From positions 186,001 to 250,000 of the forward strand of contig NZ_CP062222.1 of NCBI RefSeq assembly GCF_017487405.1: a DNA stretch of 64,000 nucleotides, read 5' to 3'. Of the stretch, positions 53,698 to 62,539 are shown one piece after another (position 1 is the first letter of the stretch; each line of letters begins with the position of its first letter). The position numbers and the translations under genes were made by a program. The notes under the pieces were generated by a model, which did no database searches, was not told the origin of the DNA, and saw only the letters and a program-made list of their open reading frames with translations. The DNA is from Brevundimonas goettingensis (GTDB lineage: Bacteria; Pseudomonadota; Alphaproteobacteria; Caulobacterales; Caulobacteraceae).

Positions 53698-55515
53698 TTA
53701 GCCGGCGAGGGATTCCCGCTTGGCTTCCAGATCCAGCCATTCTTCCTCGGCGGAGGCAAGCTTCTCCTGCGCCGCTTCCAGCGCCTTCATGGTCGAGGCG
53801 AAGCCGGCGGGGTCGCGGGAGTAGAAGTTGACGTCGTCGAGCCGGGCCTGATGGGCCTTGATGGTTTCGGGCAGTTCGTGGATCAGGGCGTCCAGTTCCT
53901 TGAGACGGTGGGTGTCCTTGAAGGACATCTTGCCCTTGGCGACGGGAGCCGCCTTCGCCGGGGCCGGCGCGGGCGTCGGGGCAGGCGCAGCGGGCGACCC
54001 GGTCCGGCCCTCCGCGATCTGCTTCAGGAAGTCCGGGTTCTGGCCGATGAAATCGGTCCAGCCGCCGGGGGTTTCGACGATATCGCCGCGGCCGTTCATG
54101 CCGATGGTCGAGGTGGCTAGACGGTCGACGAAGTCGCGGTCGTGGCTGACCAGGATCAGGGTGCCGTCGTACTGCTCAAGCAGGTCCTCGAGCTTGTCGA
54201 GCGTGTCCATGTCGAGGTCGTTGGTCGGTTCGTCGAGGACCAGCATATTGGCGGGCTTGGCGAGGGCCAGGGCCAGCAGCAGGCGGTTGCGTTCGCCGCC
54301 CGACAGGGTCGAGATCGGCTGGCGCAGCTGGGCCTCGGTGAACAGGAAGTCCTTGGCGTAGGCGGCGACGTGTTTGGACACCCCGCGCACGATGATGGAA
54401 TCGCCGCCGCCGGGCGTCAGGGCGTCCCACAGGGTCATGTCGGACTTCAGTCCCTCACGCGACTGGTCGAGGTAGACGGTCTCGAGGCTGGCGCCGAGTT
54501 TGACCGTGCCGGAGGTGGGCTCCAACTCGCCGAGCATGATCTTGACCAGGGTGGTCTTGCCGGCGCCGTTCGGGCCGACGATGGCAAGGCGATCGCCGCG
54601 AATGATGCGGCTGGTGAAGGGTTTGATGACCGTGCGGTCCCCGAAGGATTTGGTGACGCCCTTGAGGTCGGCGACCAGCTTGCCGGACGTGCCGCCTGAA
54701 TCGACGCCGAGCTGCATCTCGCGCGGCCGATCACGGGCCTGTTCGGCGCGTTCGGCGCGCAGGGCCTCCAGAGACCGGGCGCGGCCTTCGTTGCGGCTGC
54801 GGCGGGCGGTGATGGAGCTGTAGAAGGTCGCGGTCTCGCGCTCGATGGTCTTGGTCAGCTTCTGGAAGGCGATGGTCTCCTCTTCCTGAACCTTGTTGGC
54901 CCATTCGTCGAAGGCGTCGAAGCCCTTGTTCAGGGTGCGGACCTGACGGTTGTCCAGCCAGTGGCAGGACTGGGTGACCCGGTTCAGGAAGGCGCGGTCG
55001 TGGGAGACGATCAGGGCGGCGCAGCGGGCGGCGATGATTTCCTTTTCGAGAAGCTCGATCGCGAGGATGTCCATGTGGTTGGTCGGCTCGTCCAGCAGGA
55101 GCAGATCGGGCTCCTCGGCGAAGGCCTTGGCGAGGGCGGCGCGGCGGATCTCGCCGCCTGACAGGCCCTTGGTGGACTTGTGCGGATCCATGCCGAAGGT
55201 CTCAAGCCAGGATTCCGCGGTCCAGTGCTCGGCGTCATTCGAGGTGGCGTAGTCCAGCAGGGTGTCGCCGGCGATCAGCGGCTCCTGCGGCACATAGGCG
55301 AATTTGACCGCGCCCTGGATCGAGCGGGTGCCGCTGTCAGGCTCGATCAGGCCCATGACGACCTTCATCAGGGTCGATTTGCCGGCGCCGTTGCGGCCGA
55401 CGAGGCAGGAGCGGGTGCGCGGCTCTATGGCGAGATCGACGCCGTCGAACAGGGGGCGCTGGCCGTCCTGGAGACGGACGTCCTTGAGGGCGACGAGGGG
55501 CGGGCGAGCGGCCAT
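53698..55515 (-). CDS. ABC-F ATPase (Uup-like)
   Basis: A 605-residue protein with two ATPase domains and no membrane part. Walker A of the first is GRNGAGKST (residue 41 on), its signature LSGGEIRRAALAKA; the second has GPNGAGKTT and LSGGERNRLLLALA. The linker holds the ABC-F arm. The C-terminal 90 residues form a coiled coil (FSYSRD-like FYSRDPAGFASTMKALEAAQ), which marks the Uup group. ABC-F proteins act on stalled ribosomes or on DNA-repair intermediates; Uup affects transposon excision in E. coli. Diverges from the YcgN gene by 37 bp. Confidence 0.9.
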   Translation of the reverse strand: MAARPPLVALKDVRLQDGQRPLFDGVDLAIEPRTRSCLVGRNGAGKSTLMKVVMGLIEPDSGTRSIQGAVKFAYVPQEPLIAGDTLLDYATSNDAEHWTAESWLETFGMDPHKSTKGLSGGEIRRAALAKAFAEEPDLLLLDEPTNHMDILAIELLEKEIIAARCAALIVSHDRAFLNRVTQSCHWLDNRQVRTLNKGFDAFDEWANKVQEEETIAFQKLTKTIERETATFYSSITARRSRNEGRARSLEALRAERAEQARDRPREMQLGVDSGGTSGKLVADLKGVTKSFGDRTVIKPFTSRIIRGDRLAIVGPNGAGKTTLVKIMLGELEPTSGTVKLGASLETVYLDQSREGLKSDMTLWDALTPGGGDSIIVRGVSKHVAAYAKDFLFTEAQLRQPISTLSGGERNRLLLALALAKPANMLVLDEPTNDLDMDTLDKLEDLLEQYDGTLILVSHDRDFVDRLATSTIGMNGRGDIVETPGGWTDFIGQNPDFLKQIAEGRTGSPAAPAPTPAPAPAKAAPVAKGKMSFKDTHRLKELDALIHELPETIKAHQARLDDVNFYSRDPAGFASTMKALEAAQEKLASAEEEWLDLEAKRESLAG

Positions 55516-55552
55516 GGGTGCTTTCGGGAGCAGGTAGGTCTATGGGGAGGGC

Positions 55553-56035
55553 GTGGATGTAGAGCGTACCGACCCGGCAACCAAGCCCTTCTGGCAGACC
55601 AAGCGTCTGGAGCAGATGACCCGCGAGGAGTGGGAGAGCCTGTGCGACGGGTGCGGACTGTGCTGTCTGATCCGTTTCGAGGACGAGGATTCCGGCGAGG
55701 TCTTCGCGACCAAGGTGCATTGCAAGCTGTTCGACAGCGAGAAATGCGCGTGCACCGACTATGCGAACCGCAAGGAACATGTGCCGGACTGCATCAAGCT
55801 GACGCCCTGGAACATCGAGGCGTTGCAGTGGATGCCGAAGTCCTGCGGCTATCGCCGGATCAATGAGGGGCGGGGGCTGGCGAACTGGCATCCGCTGGTC
55901 TCGGGCGATCCGGAGAGCGTGCATGAGGCCGGAGTGTCGGTGCGAGGACAGACGATCTCGGAACTGGACCTGGCCGATCCGGATGACGCCGTGGCGCTGG
56001 CCGCGCCCGACTGGGACGTCGAACGCGGCGTCTAG
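55553..56035 (+). CDS. YcgN family cysteine-cluster protein (UPF0260)
   Basis: A 160-residue protein with the family's Cys pattern: [29 protein letters not shown] and VPDCIKL. The Cys set suggests a metal or Fe-S cluster, but the role of the family is unknown. It lies directly left of the phage-like head genes and is probably not part of them. Confidence 0.9.
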   Translation: MDVERTDPATKPFWQTKRLEQMTREEWESLCDGCGLCCLIRFEDEDSGEVFATKVHCKLFDSEKCACTDYANRKEHVPDCIKLTPWNIEALQWMPKSCGYRRINEGRGLANWHPLVSGDPESVHEAGVSVRGQTISELDLADPDDAVALAAPDWDVERGV

Positions 56036-56164
56036 GCGGCGAAACCAGCGTCCGATCCGGCGAACTCGCATAACTGACGAGTCCAATCCCAATGCGGGCC
56101 TGGGTTTGCGTTTTTCTCGAGCCAATCGGCCAGCCTGAGGGCGCTGGTGCGCTATAGTTTGGGC

Positions 56165-56539
56165 ATGGACGGAAAAGGGGACGCGGCGGGGACGGACGTC
56201 GAGGCCCTGAGGCGCGACCTGCAGCGGCGCATGGTCGAGGCGATGCAGGGCCCGCCCGACGAGATGGAGCGCACGGCCCGGGCGGTGACGAGCGCCGCCA
56301 AGGCCCTCCAGACGCTGATCGACACGGTGCCGGGCGACGACAACGGGAGCCGGAATGAAGGACTCGACGCCAAAGGCGAGCAGCGTCTTCGCGACCAGTT
56401 CCTGGCCCGCCTGGATGCTCTCGCAGCCACGCTGGAGCTGGAAGGCGTGGAGCGATGTCCCGAGTGCGGAAGATTTGGGCCGGATCGAGCGCGACTGGAA
56501 CGGATGGCGGGGACCGGCGCAGACGCCGCCGGAGACTGA
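56165..56539 (+). CDS. small protein upstream of terminase (GTA gp1-like)
   Basis: A 124-residue protein from ATG at 56165 (a GTG at 56147 would add six residues). It is helical and charged, with a pair of Cys near the end (ERCPECGRFG) like a short zinc knuckle. Its position fits the small protein at the start of the head cluster of the Rhodobacter GTA. The last 185 bp overlap the terminase gene in another frame, so both frames code if the terminase start is right. Family identity is not proved. Confidence 0.65.
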   Translation: MDGKGDAAGTDVEALRRDLQRRMVEAMQGPPDEMERTARAVTSAAKALQTLIDTVPGDDNGSRNEGLDAKGEQRLRDQFLARLDALAATLELEGVERCPECGRFGPDRARLERMAGTGADAAGD

Positions 56540-57671
56540 CTGGACGACCTGGCTGTTTCTGGGCGGTCGCGGGGCGGGCAAGACCCGGGCCGGGGCCGAG
56601 TGGCTGAACGCCCGGGCGGTGAAGGGGGCGAGGCTGGCTTTGGTCGGGCCGACCCTGCACGACGTGCGCGAGGTGATGATCGAGGGGCCGTCGGGTCTGA
56701 GGGCCGTGGCGGCGCCGGGCGACCGACCGACCTATCATTCGAGTCGGCGGTTGCTGACCTGGCCGAGCGGGGCGCGGGCCTTCGCCTTTTCGGCGGAGGA
56801 TCCTGAGAGTTTGCGTGGGCCCCAGTTCCATGGGGCCTGGGCCGATGAATTCTGCGCCTGGAGGAACCCGGGCGAGGTGCTGGCGATGCTGAGGCTGGGT
56901 CTGAGGCTGGGCGACGATCCCCGGCTGATGGTGACGACGACGCCCAAGCCATCGAAGGCGCTGAAGGCCCTGATCGCCGAGGCGGAGACCGAGGTGACGC
57001 GGGCGGGGACGGCGGCCAATGCGGTCAATCTGTCGTCCGGGTTTCTGGGCGGCCTGCGCGGCCGCTACGGCCAGACCCGGCTGGAGGCGCAGGAGATCGA
57101 GGGACGGGTGCTGGATGATGCCGGCGGCCTGTGGTCGCTGGAGATGTTGAACGCTTGCAGGGGCGCGGCGCCGGAACGGTTCGACAGGGTGGTGGTCGGG
57201 GTGGATCCGCCCGCCACCTCTCATGGCGACGCCTGCGGGATCGTGGTCGCGGGGCGGCTGGACGACCGGGCCTATGTCCTGGCCGACCTGAGCGTGAAAC
57301 AGGCCTCGCCGCTGGCGTGGGCGGAGGCGGCGACCGCGGCGGCCCGGACATTCGGCGCCGACCGGGTGATCGTCGAGACCAACCAGGGCGGGGAGATGGT
57401 GGGTCAGATGCTGGCCTTCGCCGGGTGCAAGGCCGTCGTCACCCCGGTGTTCGCGCGGACGTCCAAGACCGCGCGGGCCGAGCCCGTGGCCCTGCTCTAT
57501 GAGAAGGGGCGGGTGACCCACTGCGGGGCCTTGGAGGCCCTGGAAGACGAGATGATGGCTCTGGGCTCCGGGAGCGCTGGAGCTAGCCCCGATCGCGCCG
57601 ACGCCCTGGTCTGGGCGATCAGCCATTTGATGCAGGACCGGGGCGAGGGGCCCCGCATACGCCGGCTGTAG
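56355..57671 (+). CDS. phage/GTA terminase large subunit
   Basis: A 438-residue DNA-packaging ATPase and nuclease. Walker A is LGGRGAGKTRAGAEW near residue 70, the Walker B region SLRGPQFHGAWADEFCAW and the nuclease acid DADALVWAIS-like tail (DRADALVWAISHLMQDRG). The family packages DNA headful into capsids; in GTAs it packs random host DNA. The start at 56355 gives overlap with the upstream gene; ATG at 56415 is an alternative. The head spike genes follow after 41 bp. Confidence 0.92.
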   Translation: MKDSTPKASSVFATSSWPAWMLSQPRWSWKAWSDVPSAEDLGRIERDWNGWRGPAQTPPETDWTTWLFLGGRGAGKTRAGAEWLNARAVKGARLALVGPTLHDVREVMIEGPSGLRAVAAPGDRPTYHSSRRLLTWPSGARAFAFSAEDPESLRGPQFHGAWADEFCAWRNPGEVLAMLRLGLRLGDDPRLMVTTTPKPSKALKALIAEAETEVTRAGTAANAVNLSSGFLGGLRGRYGQTRLEAQEIEGRVLDDAGGLWSLEMLNACRGAAPERFDRVVVGVDPPATSHGDACGIVVAGRLDDRAYVLADLSVKQASPLAWAEAATAAARTFGADRVIVETNQGGEMVGQMLAFAGCKAVVTPVFARTSKTARAEPVALLYEKGRVTHCGALEALEDEMMALGSGSAGASPDRADALVWAISHLMQDRGEGPRIRRL

Positions 57672-57712
57672 GCGGGCCTGTTCGACAGGATTTTCACCGA
57701 CAGGAGACGACC

Positions 57713-58000
57713 ATGCCCGCGACCCCTTCCAAGGACGCGTATCGATCCCATGCGCCGGCGCCGGGCGCGCCCGCGCGCCGCGCCGAGGCCGTGACGCCCA
57801 ACGACGGCGCCGACCTGAACATCTACGCCAAGGCCCTGTACGTCGGCGGGGCGGGGGATCTGCGCCTGATCCCGGTCGGCGCCGACGACGCCGAGATCAT
57901 CACCCTGAAGTCCCATCCGATCGGCTATGTCGCCGTCCAGACCCGGCGGGTGCTGGCGACCGGCACGACAGCGACCTTCATCGTGGCCCTGGCGGACTGA
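57713..58000 (+). CDS. head spike base protein (RCAP_rcc01079 family)
   Basis: A 95-residue protein whose core VTPNDGADLNIYAKALYVGG and VQTRRVLATGTTATFIVALA matches the spike-base protein GhsA of the Rhodobacter capsulatus GTA. In that particle GhsA anchors a fibre on the head that helps attachment to recipient capsule. The usual head-spike operon is separate from the main cluster; here it lies inside it. It overlaps the next gene by one base. Confidence 0.8.
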   Translation: MPATPSKDAYRSHAPAPGAPARRAEAVTPNDGADLNIYAKALYVGGAGDLRLIPVGADDAEIITLKSHPIGYVAVQTRRVLATGTTATFIVALAD

Positions 58001-59025
58001 TGATCGGGCAGGATCTGACCATCCCGACGCTGGCGCTGATGCGGCCGGGTGCGGCGGGTCTGGCGCTGGATTTCGTCGCGGGCGTCTATCGCCTGGACGG
58101 CGCCGACTATTCGAGTTTCGCAGCCTTGCCGGGCGCCAGCTTCAGCCGCACCGGGGCGGGGACGGCGCTGACCGTCGCGGGGGGCGTCACCAGTTTCGCC
58201 ACCGGCGCACCCCGGATCACGGACCGTGGCCTGCTGGTCGAGGAAGCCCGCACCAATCTGTTCCTGAACAGCGCCGCGCCGGTCACCCAGACGATCACCC
58301 TGTCGGCCGGCACCTGGCAGCAGACGGCCTGGGGTTCGACCGGGGCGGTGACCTCTACCGCGGGCACCGCCGTGGGAACCGGCTTCGGGGTGACGGCGTC
58401 GAGCGCCAACGGAACATCCCGGTCACTGGTCATCGCAACGGCGGGTACAGTGACCTTCACGGTGTCCGGCGCGCCTTTGTACGCGCAGGTCGAGCTGGGC
58501 GGTTTCGCCACCAGCCCCATCATCACGACCGGCGCCTCCGCCACACGGGGAGCGGACACCGCCTTCATAACGGGAGCGGCCGCGCTTGCGACCACTCCTG
58601 CCGTTCTCGTGGCGGACTTCACGTCCACCATTCTCCCTAGCGGCGTTGGAAGCATCGGCATTCTGGGCCTCGACGACGGATCGCTCAGCAATCGGGTGCA
58701 GCTCCGCGCCGTAGTGTCCGGAGGCCAGGCTCAGAACACCGTCGTCTCCGGCGGTTCTGTCTTGCTGAACTCCGATGGAGCGGGCGGAAACCCCCTGTCG
58801 TCCCTTACCAAACAGGCACTGCGGGTATCCCAGGCCGGCGCGGTGACGACCGCCAGAAACGGGACCGTCATGGTGGGGCCGTCGGGAGCGATGACCATGC
58901 CGACGTTGAACCGCGTCTCCCTGGCCGGCCTTCCGAGTTCAAGCGCCCTGAACGGCCATCTGGCGCGGGCGCGGATCATTCCCGGCGAGATGAGCGACGC
59001 CCAGCTTCAGACGGTGACCCAATGA
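58000..59025 (+). CDS. head/tail fibre-like protein
   Basis: A 341-residue Gly/Ser/Thr/Ala-rich, beta-strand-rich protein. The N-terminal half has a phage tail fibre motif: APRITDRGLLVEEARTNLFL, followed by repetitive beta elements and a possible jelly-roll (LVADFTSTILPSGVGSIGIL). Its place after the spike base suggests that it is the fibre (GhsB-like) part of the head spike. No enzymatic motif is seen. Overlaps the next gene by 4 bp, so the three spike genes are translated in coupling. Confidence 0.72.
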   Translation: MIGQDLTIPTLALMRPGAAGLALDFVAGVYRLDGADYSSFAALPGASFSRTGAGTALTVAGGVTSFATGAPRITDRGLLVEEARTNLFLNSAAPVTQTITLSAGTWQQTAWGSTGAVTSTAGTAVGTGFGVTASSANGTSRSLVIATAGTVTFTVSGAPLYAQVELGGFATSPIITTGASATRGADTAFITGAAALATTPAVLVADFTSTILPSGVGSIGILGLDDGSLSNRVQLRAVVSGGQAQNTVVSGGSVLLNSDGAGGNPLSSLTKQALRVSQAGAVTTARNGTVMVGPSGAMTMPTLNRVSLAGLPSSSALNGHLARARIIPGEMSDAQLQTVTQ

Positions 59026-59288
59026 TCGAGATCGACATCATCGGACCCCTGTTCGACCCGCCTCTTGTCGAAGGGGGGGAACCGGTCTTGCTGGACGGGT
59101 GGCACGTGAACACTACGCCCGAAGGCCTGGCCGCGCGCGCGGATCTGGAGCCGTTCGTGGTCATGCCGGGACGGCTGCGCCGGGTCTGGGCCGGCGACGA
59201 TCCGCTGTCACCCGCTTTCACGGTGGCGCTGTGGTTCGCCGATGAAGCCCAGGGCGCGATCCTGTGGGCGGCCGGCGAGGACGGTTGA
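59022..59288 (+). CDS. small protein of the spike module
   Basis: An 88-residue protein (MIEIDIIGPLFDPPLVEGGE) with acidic and Trp-rich segments. Nothing identifies a family. It overlaps the fibre gene by 4 bp, so it is probably a partner or chaperone of the spike. Ends 50 bp before the portal gene. Confidence 0.6.
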   Translation: MIEIDIIGPLFDPPLVEGGEPVLLDGWHVNTTPEGLAARADLEPFVVMPGRLRRVWAGDDPLSPAFTVALWFADEAQGAILWAAGEDG

Positions 59289-59338
59289 CGGGCTCCGGCC
59301 CGGATTTCGGAATTCAGACACAAACGGGGAAGACGGAC

Positions 59339-60511
59339 ATGACCTGGCTTCGATGGCGTGACCGCCGCCGGGAGCGTGAAGGCGCGCCCGAGATCAAGGA
59401 CAGCCGGGCTGGGCCGCTGATCGCCCTGACCGGCGCCGGGCGGCCGAGATGGACGCCACGCAACTATGCCGACTTGGCCAGCGAAGGGTTCGGCAAGAAT
59501 CCGGTCGTCTATCGTTGCGTACGGATGATTGCAGAGGCCGCCGCCTCGACCCCGTTGCGGGTGTTCGTAGAGGGTGAGCGGGCGGACGACCATCCGCTGG
59601 CGCGTCTGCTGGCCAAACCCAATCCGGAGCAGTCCGGGGCGGAGTGGCTGGAGGGGGTGTACGGTGCGCTGCAGACGGCGGGGAACGCCTATGTCGAGGC
59701 GGTCGGCGAGACGTCAGGCGAGCGTGGGCCACAAGAGCTGTGGGGCCTGAGGCCGGACCGGATGGCGGTTGTGCCCGGGCGCGGCGGCTGGCCCGAGGCC
59801 TGGGAGTACTCGGTGGACGGCCGGTCGACCCGCATTCGCCGCGAGGCCGACGGGTGGATGCCGGTGATGCAGCTGAAGCTGTTCCACCCGACAGACGACT
59901 ATTACGGCTTGTCGCCGCTGGAGGCCGCGGCCTTCGCCATCGACGTGCACAATTCCTCGGGGGCCTGGAACAAGGCGCTTCTGGACAATTCGGCGCGGCC
60001 GTCGGGGGCTCTGGTCTATGGCGGCAAGGATGGGGAGCGGCTGACGGCGGATCAGTTCGCGGCGCTGAGGACCGAGTTGGGCGACAACTATTCGGGCATG
60101 GCCAACGCCGGGCGGCCTCTGCTGCTGGAAGGCGGGCTGGACTGGAAGCCGATGAGCCTGTCGCCGTCCGACATGGACTTCATCGCCGGCAAGCACGCGG
60201 CGGCCCGGGAGATCGCCCTGGCCTTCGGCGTGCCGCCGCAGCTGCTGGGTATCCCGGGCGATGCGACCTACGCCAACTATCGCGAAGCCAATGCCGCCTT
60301 CTGGCGCGGGACGGTGATCCCGCTGGTGCGCAAGACGGCCGGGGCGCTGACGGGCTGGCTGGCGCCGAAGTTCGGAGACGTGCGGATCGAGGCCGACCTG
60401 GACGCCGTACCCGCCCTGCAGGGCGAGCGGGACGCCCTGTGGGCGCGGCTGGAGGCGGCGAGCTTCCTGACCGATGAGGAGCGTCGACGTCTGGCGGGGG
60501 TCGCGGGCTGA
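59339..60511 (+). CDS. phage/GTA portal protein
   Basis: A 390-residue HK97-type portal (LYDNSARPS-like DNSARPSGALVYGG, LTADQFAALRTELGDNYSGM and SDMDFIAGKHAAAREIALAF). Start ATG 59339 follows GGGGAAG. The portal is the dodecameric ring through which DNA enters the head. Spacing to the spike genes is small (50 bp), and the next gene overlaps it by one base, as in a phage operon. Confidence 0.92.
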   Translation: MTWLRWRDRRREREGAPEIKDSRAGPLIALTGAGRPRWTPRNYADLASEGFGKNPVVYRCVRMIAEAAASTPLRVFVEGERADDHPLARLLAKPNPEQSGAEWLEGVYGALQTAGNAYVEAVGETSGERGPQELWGLRPDRMAVVPGRGGWPEAWEYSVDGRSTRIRREADGWMPVMQLKLFHPTDDYYGLSPLEAAAFAIDVHNSSGAWNKALLDNSARPSGALVYGGKDGERLTADQFAALRTELGDNYSGMANAGRPLLLEGGLDWKPMSLSPSDMDFIAGKHAAAREIALAFGVPPQLLGIPGDATYANYREANAAFWRGTVIPLVRKTAGALTGWLAPKFGDVRIEADLDAVPALQGERDALWARLEAASFLTDEERRRLAGVAG

Positions 60512-60738
60512 TGGAGGAGATCAGAAAGGTTCCGGTCGCCCTGATCGTCGCCCTGGTCATGCAGACCATCGGGGGGCTGGTCTGGGCCGGGAGTGCAGCG
60601 GCGCGGATATCGACTTTGGAGGACCGCGTCGGGGAGCAAAGGCTGGTCGCCGAGCGGCTGGCGCGGCTGGAGGAGCAGGGTCTGGCGACGCGCACCGCCG
60701 TGGATCGGATCGAGCGGCGACTGGAGGAGCGGCGATGA
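60511..60738 (+). CDS. small membrane/coiled-coil protein of head cluster
   Basis: A 75-residue protein with one membrane helix (VPVALIVALVMQTIGGLVWA) and a coiled coil (LEDRVGEQRLVAERLARLEE). A gene of this size and shape lies between portal and protease in Rhodobacter-type GTAs. Function unknown. Overlaps portal by 1 bp and protease by 4 bp. Confidence 0.75.
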   Translation: MEEIRKVPVALIVALVMQTIGGLVWAGSAAARISTLEDRVGEQRLVAERLARLEEQGLATRTAVDRIERRLEERR

Positions 60739-61190
60739 GCGATGCGGTTGCGGCGGCCGACGCCGGCCTGCGGATCGAGGGCTATGCCTCGCTTTGGGGT
60801 GTCGCGGATCTGAACGGCGATGTCGTGGCGAAGGGCGCCTTCGCGGACAGTCTGGCGAAGACGGGCGCCGCCGGGGTGCGGATGCTGCACCAGCACGAGG
60901 CGCGGGCCGTGGTCGGGGTCTGGGAAGAGATGGTCGAGGACGAGCGCGGCCTGTGGGTGCGCGGCCGGATCGAGGACTGGTCCGCCGAGGCGCGCTTCGC
61001 ACGCGCCCTGAGCAGGGCCGGGGCGCTGGACGGGCTGTCGATCGGGTTTCGCGCGGCCAAGGCCCGGCGCGAGGGGCGGCTGAGGGTGCTGACGCGGGTG
61101 GAGCTGTGGGAGGTGTCGCTGGTGACGTTCCCGATGCTGCCGGGGGCGAGGTTCAGTGTCGCCGGCGGCCCATGCAGTCGATCCAGGTGA
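60735..61190 (+). CDS. HK97-type prohead protease (GTA gp4-like)
   Basis: A 151-residue U35-type protease from ATG at 60735. Candidate catalytic His in MLHQHEARAVVG and Ser in LDGLSIGFRA. It cleaves the scaffold part of the capsid protein during head maturation. The C-terminus (GARFSVAGGPCSRSR) runs 38 bp into the opposite-strand gene at 61153, which suggests that the normal end may have been altered by insertion of that block. Confidence 0.85.
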   Translation: MSDAVAAADAGLRIEGYASLWGVADLNGDVVAKGAFADSLAKTGAAGVRMLHQHEARAVVGVWEEMVEDERGLWVRGRIEDWSAEARFARALSRAGALDGLSIGFRAAKARREGRLRVLTRVELWEVSLVTFPMLPGARFSVAGGPCSRSR

Positions 61191-61704
61191 GGGCGGCGGT
61201 CATGCCGGAGAGGGAGAAGGTCGCCGAAGCCGGGCCGGTTTCGGACTGGTAGGTCCAGCGGGCGGAGCGGGCCTGGCGAAAGCCTGCGACCAGTTTGTCG
61301 ACGGCGTCATGGTCCGAGACGCGGAACTCATTGATGCTGGACGTCGGTCTGGCGAGAGTGGACAGGTCCGTGGTCTGGCGGCCCAGAGTGACCGACATGG
61401 GCTGGCCGTCGCCCGCAGACATCGGAGTGACGGCGACGAACTCGACCTGGTACGGCTCGCCCGGTCGGGCGAGGGCGATACGCAGTTGCTGGGCATAGAC
61501 GCCCTGGCCGGTGCGGTCGGGCAGGGCGACCACGGCCGAGCAATAGCCGTCGGGGCGGCAGGCGCCGAGGACGTTCTGGAAATAGGCGCGGGTCTCGCCG
61601 AAGCGGCTGTGGGTCGCCGCGCGGCAGATCGTTTCGGCCGAGGCGGTTCCGGCGCAGGCGGCCAGAAGGAGCGTGGCTGTCGCCACGGTGAATTTCGATG
61701 TCAT
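61153..61704 (-). CDS. secreted protein, unknown (inside head cluster)
   Basis: A 183-residue protein from ATG at 61704 (GAGGGG before it) with a signal peptide ending near TASA. Mature part has four Cys (ETICRAA, GACRPDGYCSA, WIDCMGR) suitable for disulfides. No family recognised. It lies on the opposite strand from the head genes, and its 3' end overlaps the protease gene by 38 bp. It is the left-most gene of a three-gene block inserted between protease and capsid. Confidence 0.65.
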   Translation of the reverse strand: MTSKFTVATATLLLAACAGTASAETICRAATHSRFGETRAYFQNVLGACRPDGYCSAVVALPDRTGQGVYAQQLRIALARPGEPYQVEFVAVTPMSAGDGQPMSVTLGRQTTDLSTLARPTSSINEFRVSDHDAVDKLVAGFRQARSARWTYQSETGPASATFSLSGMTAALTWIDCMGRRRH

Positions 61705-61773
61705 GACTTGCCCCTCGTTTCCCGTAGCGACCGGACCATGCGGGTCGGGACGAGTCAATGAACCGCGTTCGGC

Positions 61774-62534
61774 TCAGGGCTCCCGGGCCTGGAGTTGTTT
61801 GAGTTTGTCCAGAGCGCGTCGCGCGGCTTCCAGGGTCTTGGGGTTGGCGAGCATGCGGCCTGAGGCGATCAGAATGATCACCATCACGCCGAACGGCATC
61901 CGAAGGAGAATGACGGGGATCGCGAGGATCATGCCCAGCCCGAACATGAGGCCGATGTAGAGATTGACGTCCTGGGGAGCCAAACCGGTCGCCCGGCGGC
62001 TTTCCGGGGTGCGAGGGGTGACAGCGTCCTGGACCCGCTGCAAGGCGCCGACATTGACGAGACGGGGCGGGGCTTCGAGCGCTGTGTCTTTTTCCGGATC
62101 GTTCCACGCCTGAAGGTCCAGCAGGGGGCTGGGTTGCGCAGGATGGCCGGATCGAAGGCGATGGAGCGGCCCTGGTCGTCGACGGTGAAGACGCGGTCGA
62201 AGGGCGTCGTGCGAAAGTCGATGGCCGAGGTGTCCATGTCGAAGGCGTCGCCCTCCAGTCCCATGAGCACGCCCTCGCGAAGCCGGGCCTTGAAGGCCAT
62301 GGAGCCGGGCAGATCGCCGACCATGGCGTGGACGGTGCCGAAGGATCCGCTGGGGGTACGTTTCGGCGGCGGCCGATGCGGATCGACGATCATTTCGGTG
62401 TAGAGGCCCGCGCCGGTGTTGCGGCGGGCGCCGGGGAGGCTCTCTTCGAACTGGCCTGCGAGGTCGGGGGCGATGTCGCGCAGGTCCCAGCCGAGGGCCT
62501 GGATGACGGCCTGTTCGAGGGGCGTGAAGGGCAA
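61774..62534 (-). pseudogene. membrane-associated protein gene with a one-base frameshift
   Basis: Two frames together give one sensible protein. Frame one runs from TTG at 62534 (PFTPLEQAVIQALGWDLRDI) to about 62131 (AFDPAILRNP), then becomes nonsense. From there, one base shifted, the sequence continues SPLLDLQAWNDPEKDTALEA and on into two membrane helices (YIGLMFGLGMILAIPVILL) and a coiled tail. Deletion of one C in the CCCAGCCCCC run near 62130 would explain it. Full product about 253 residues, no family recognised. Mutation or assembly error cannot be told apart. Confidence 0.65.
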
Positions 62535-62539
62535 AGGTA

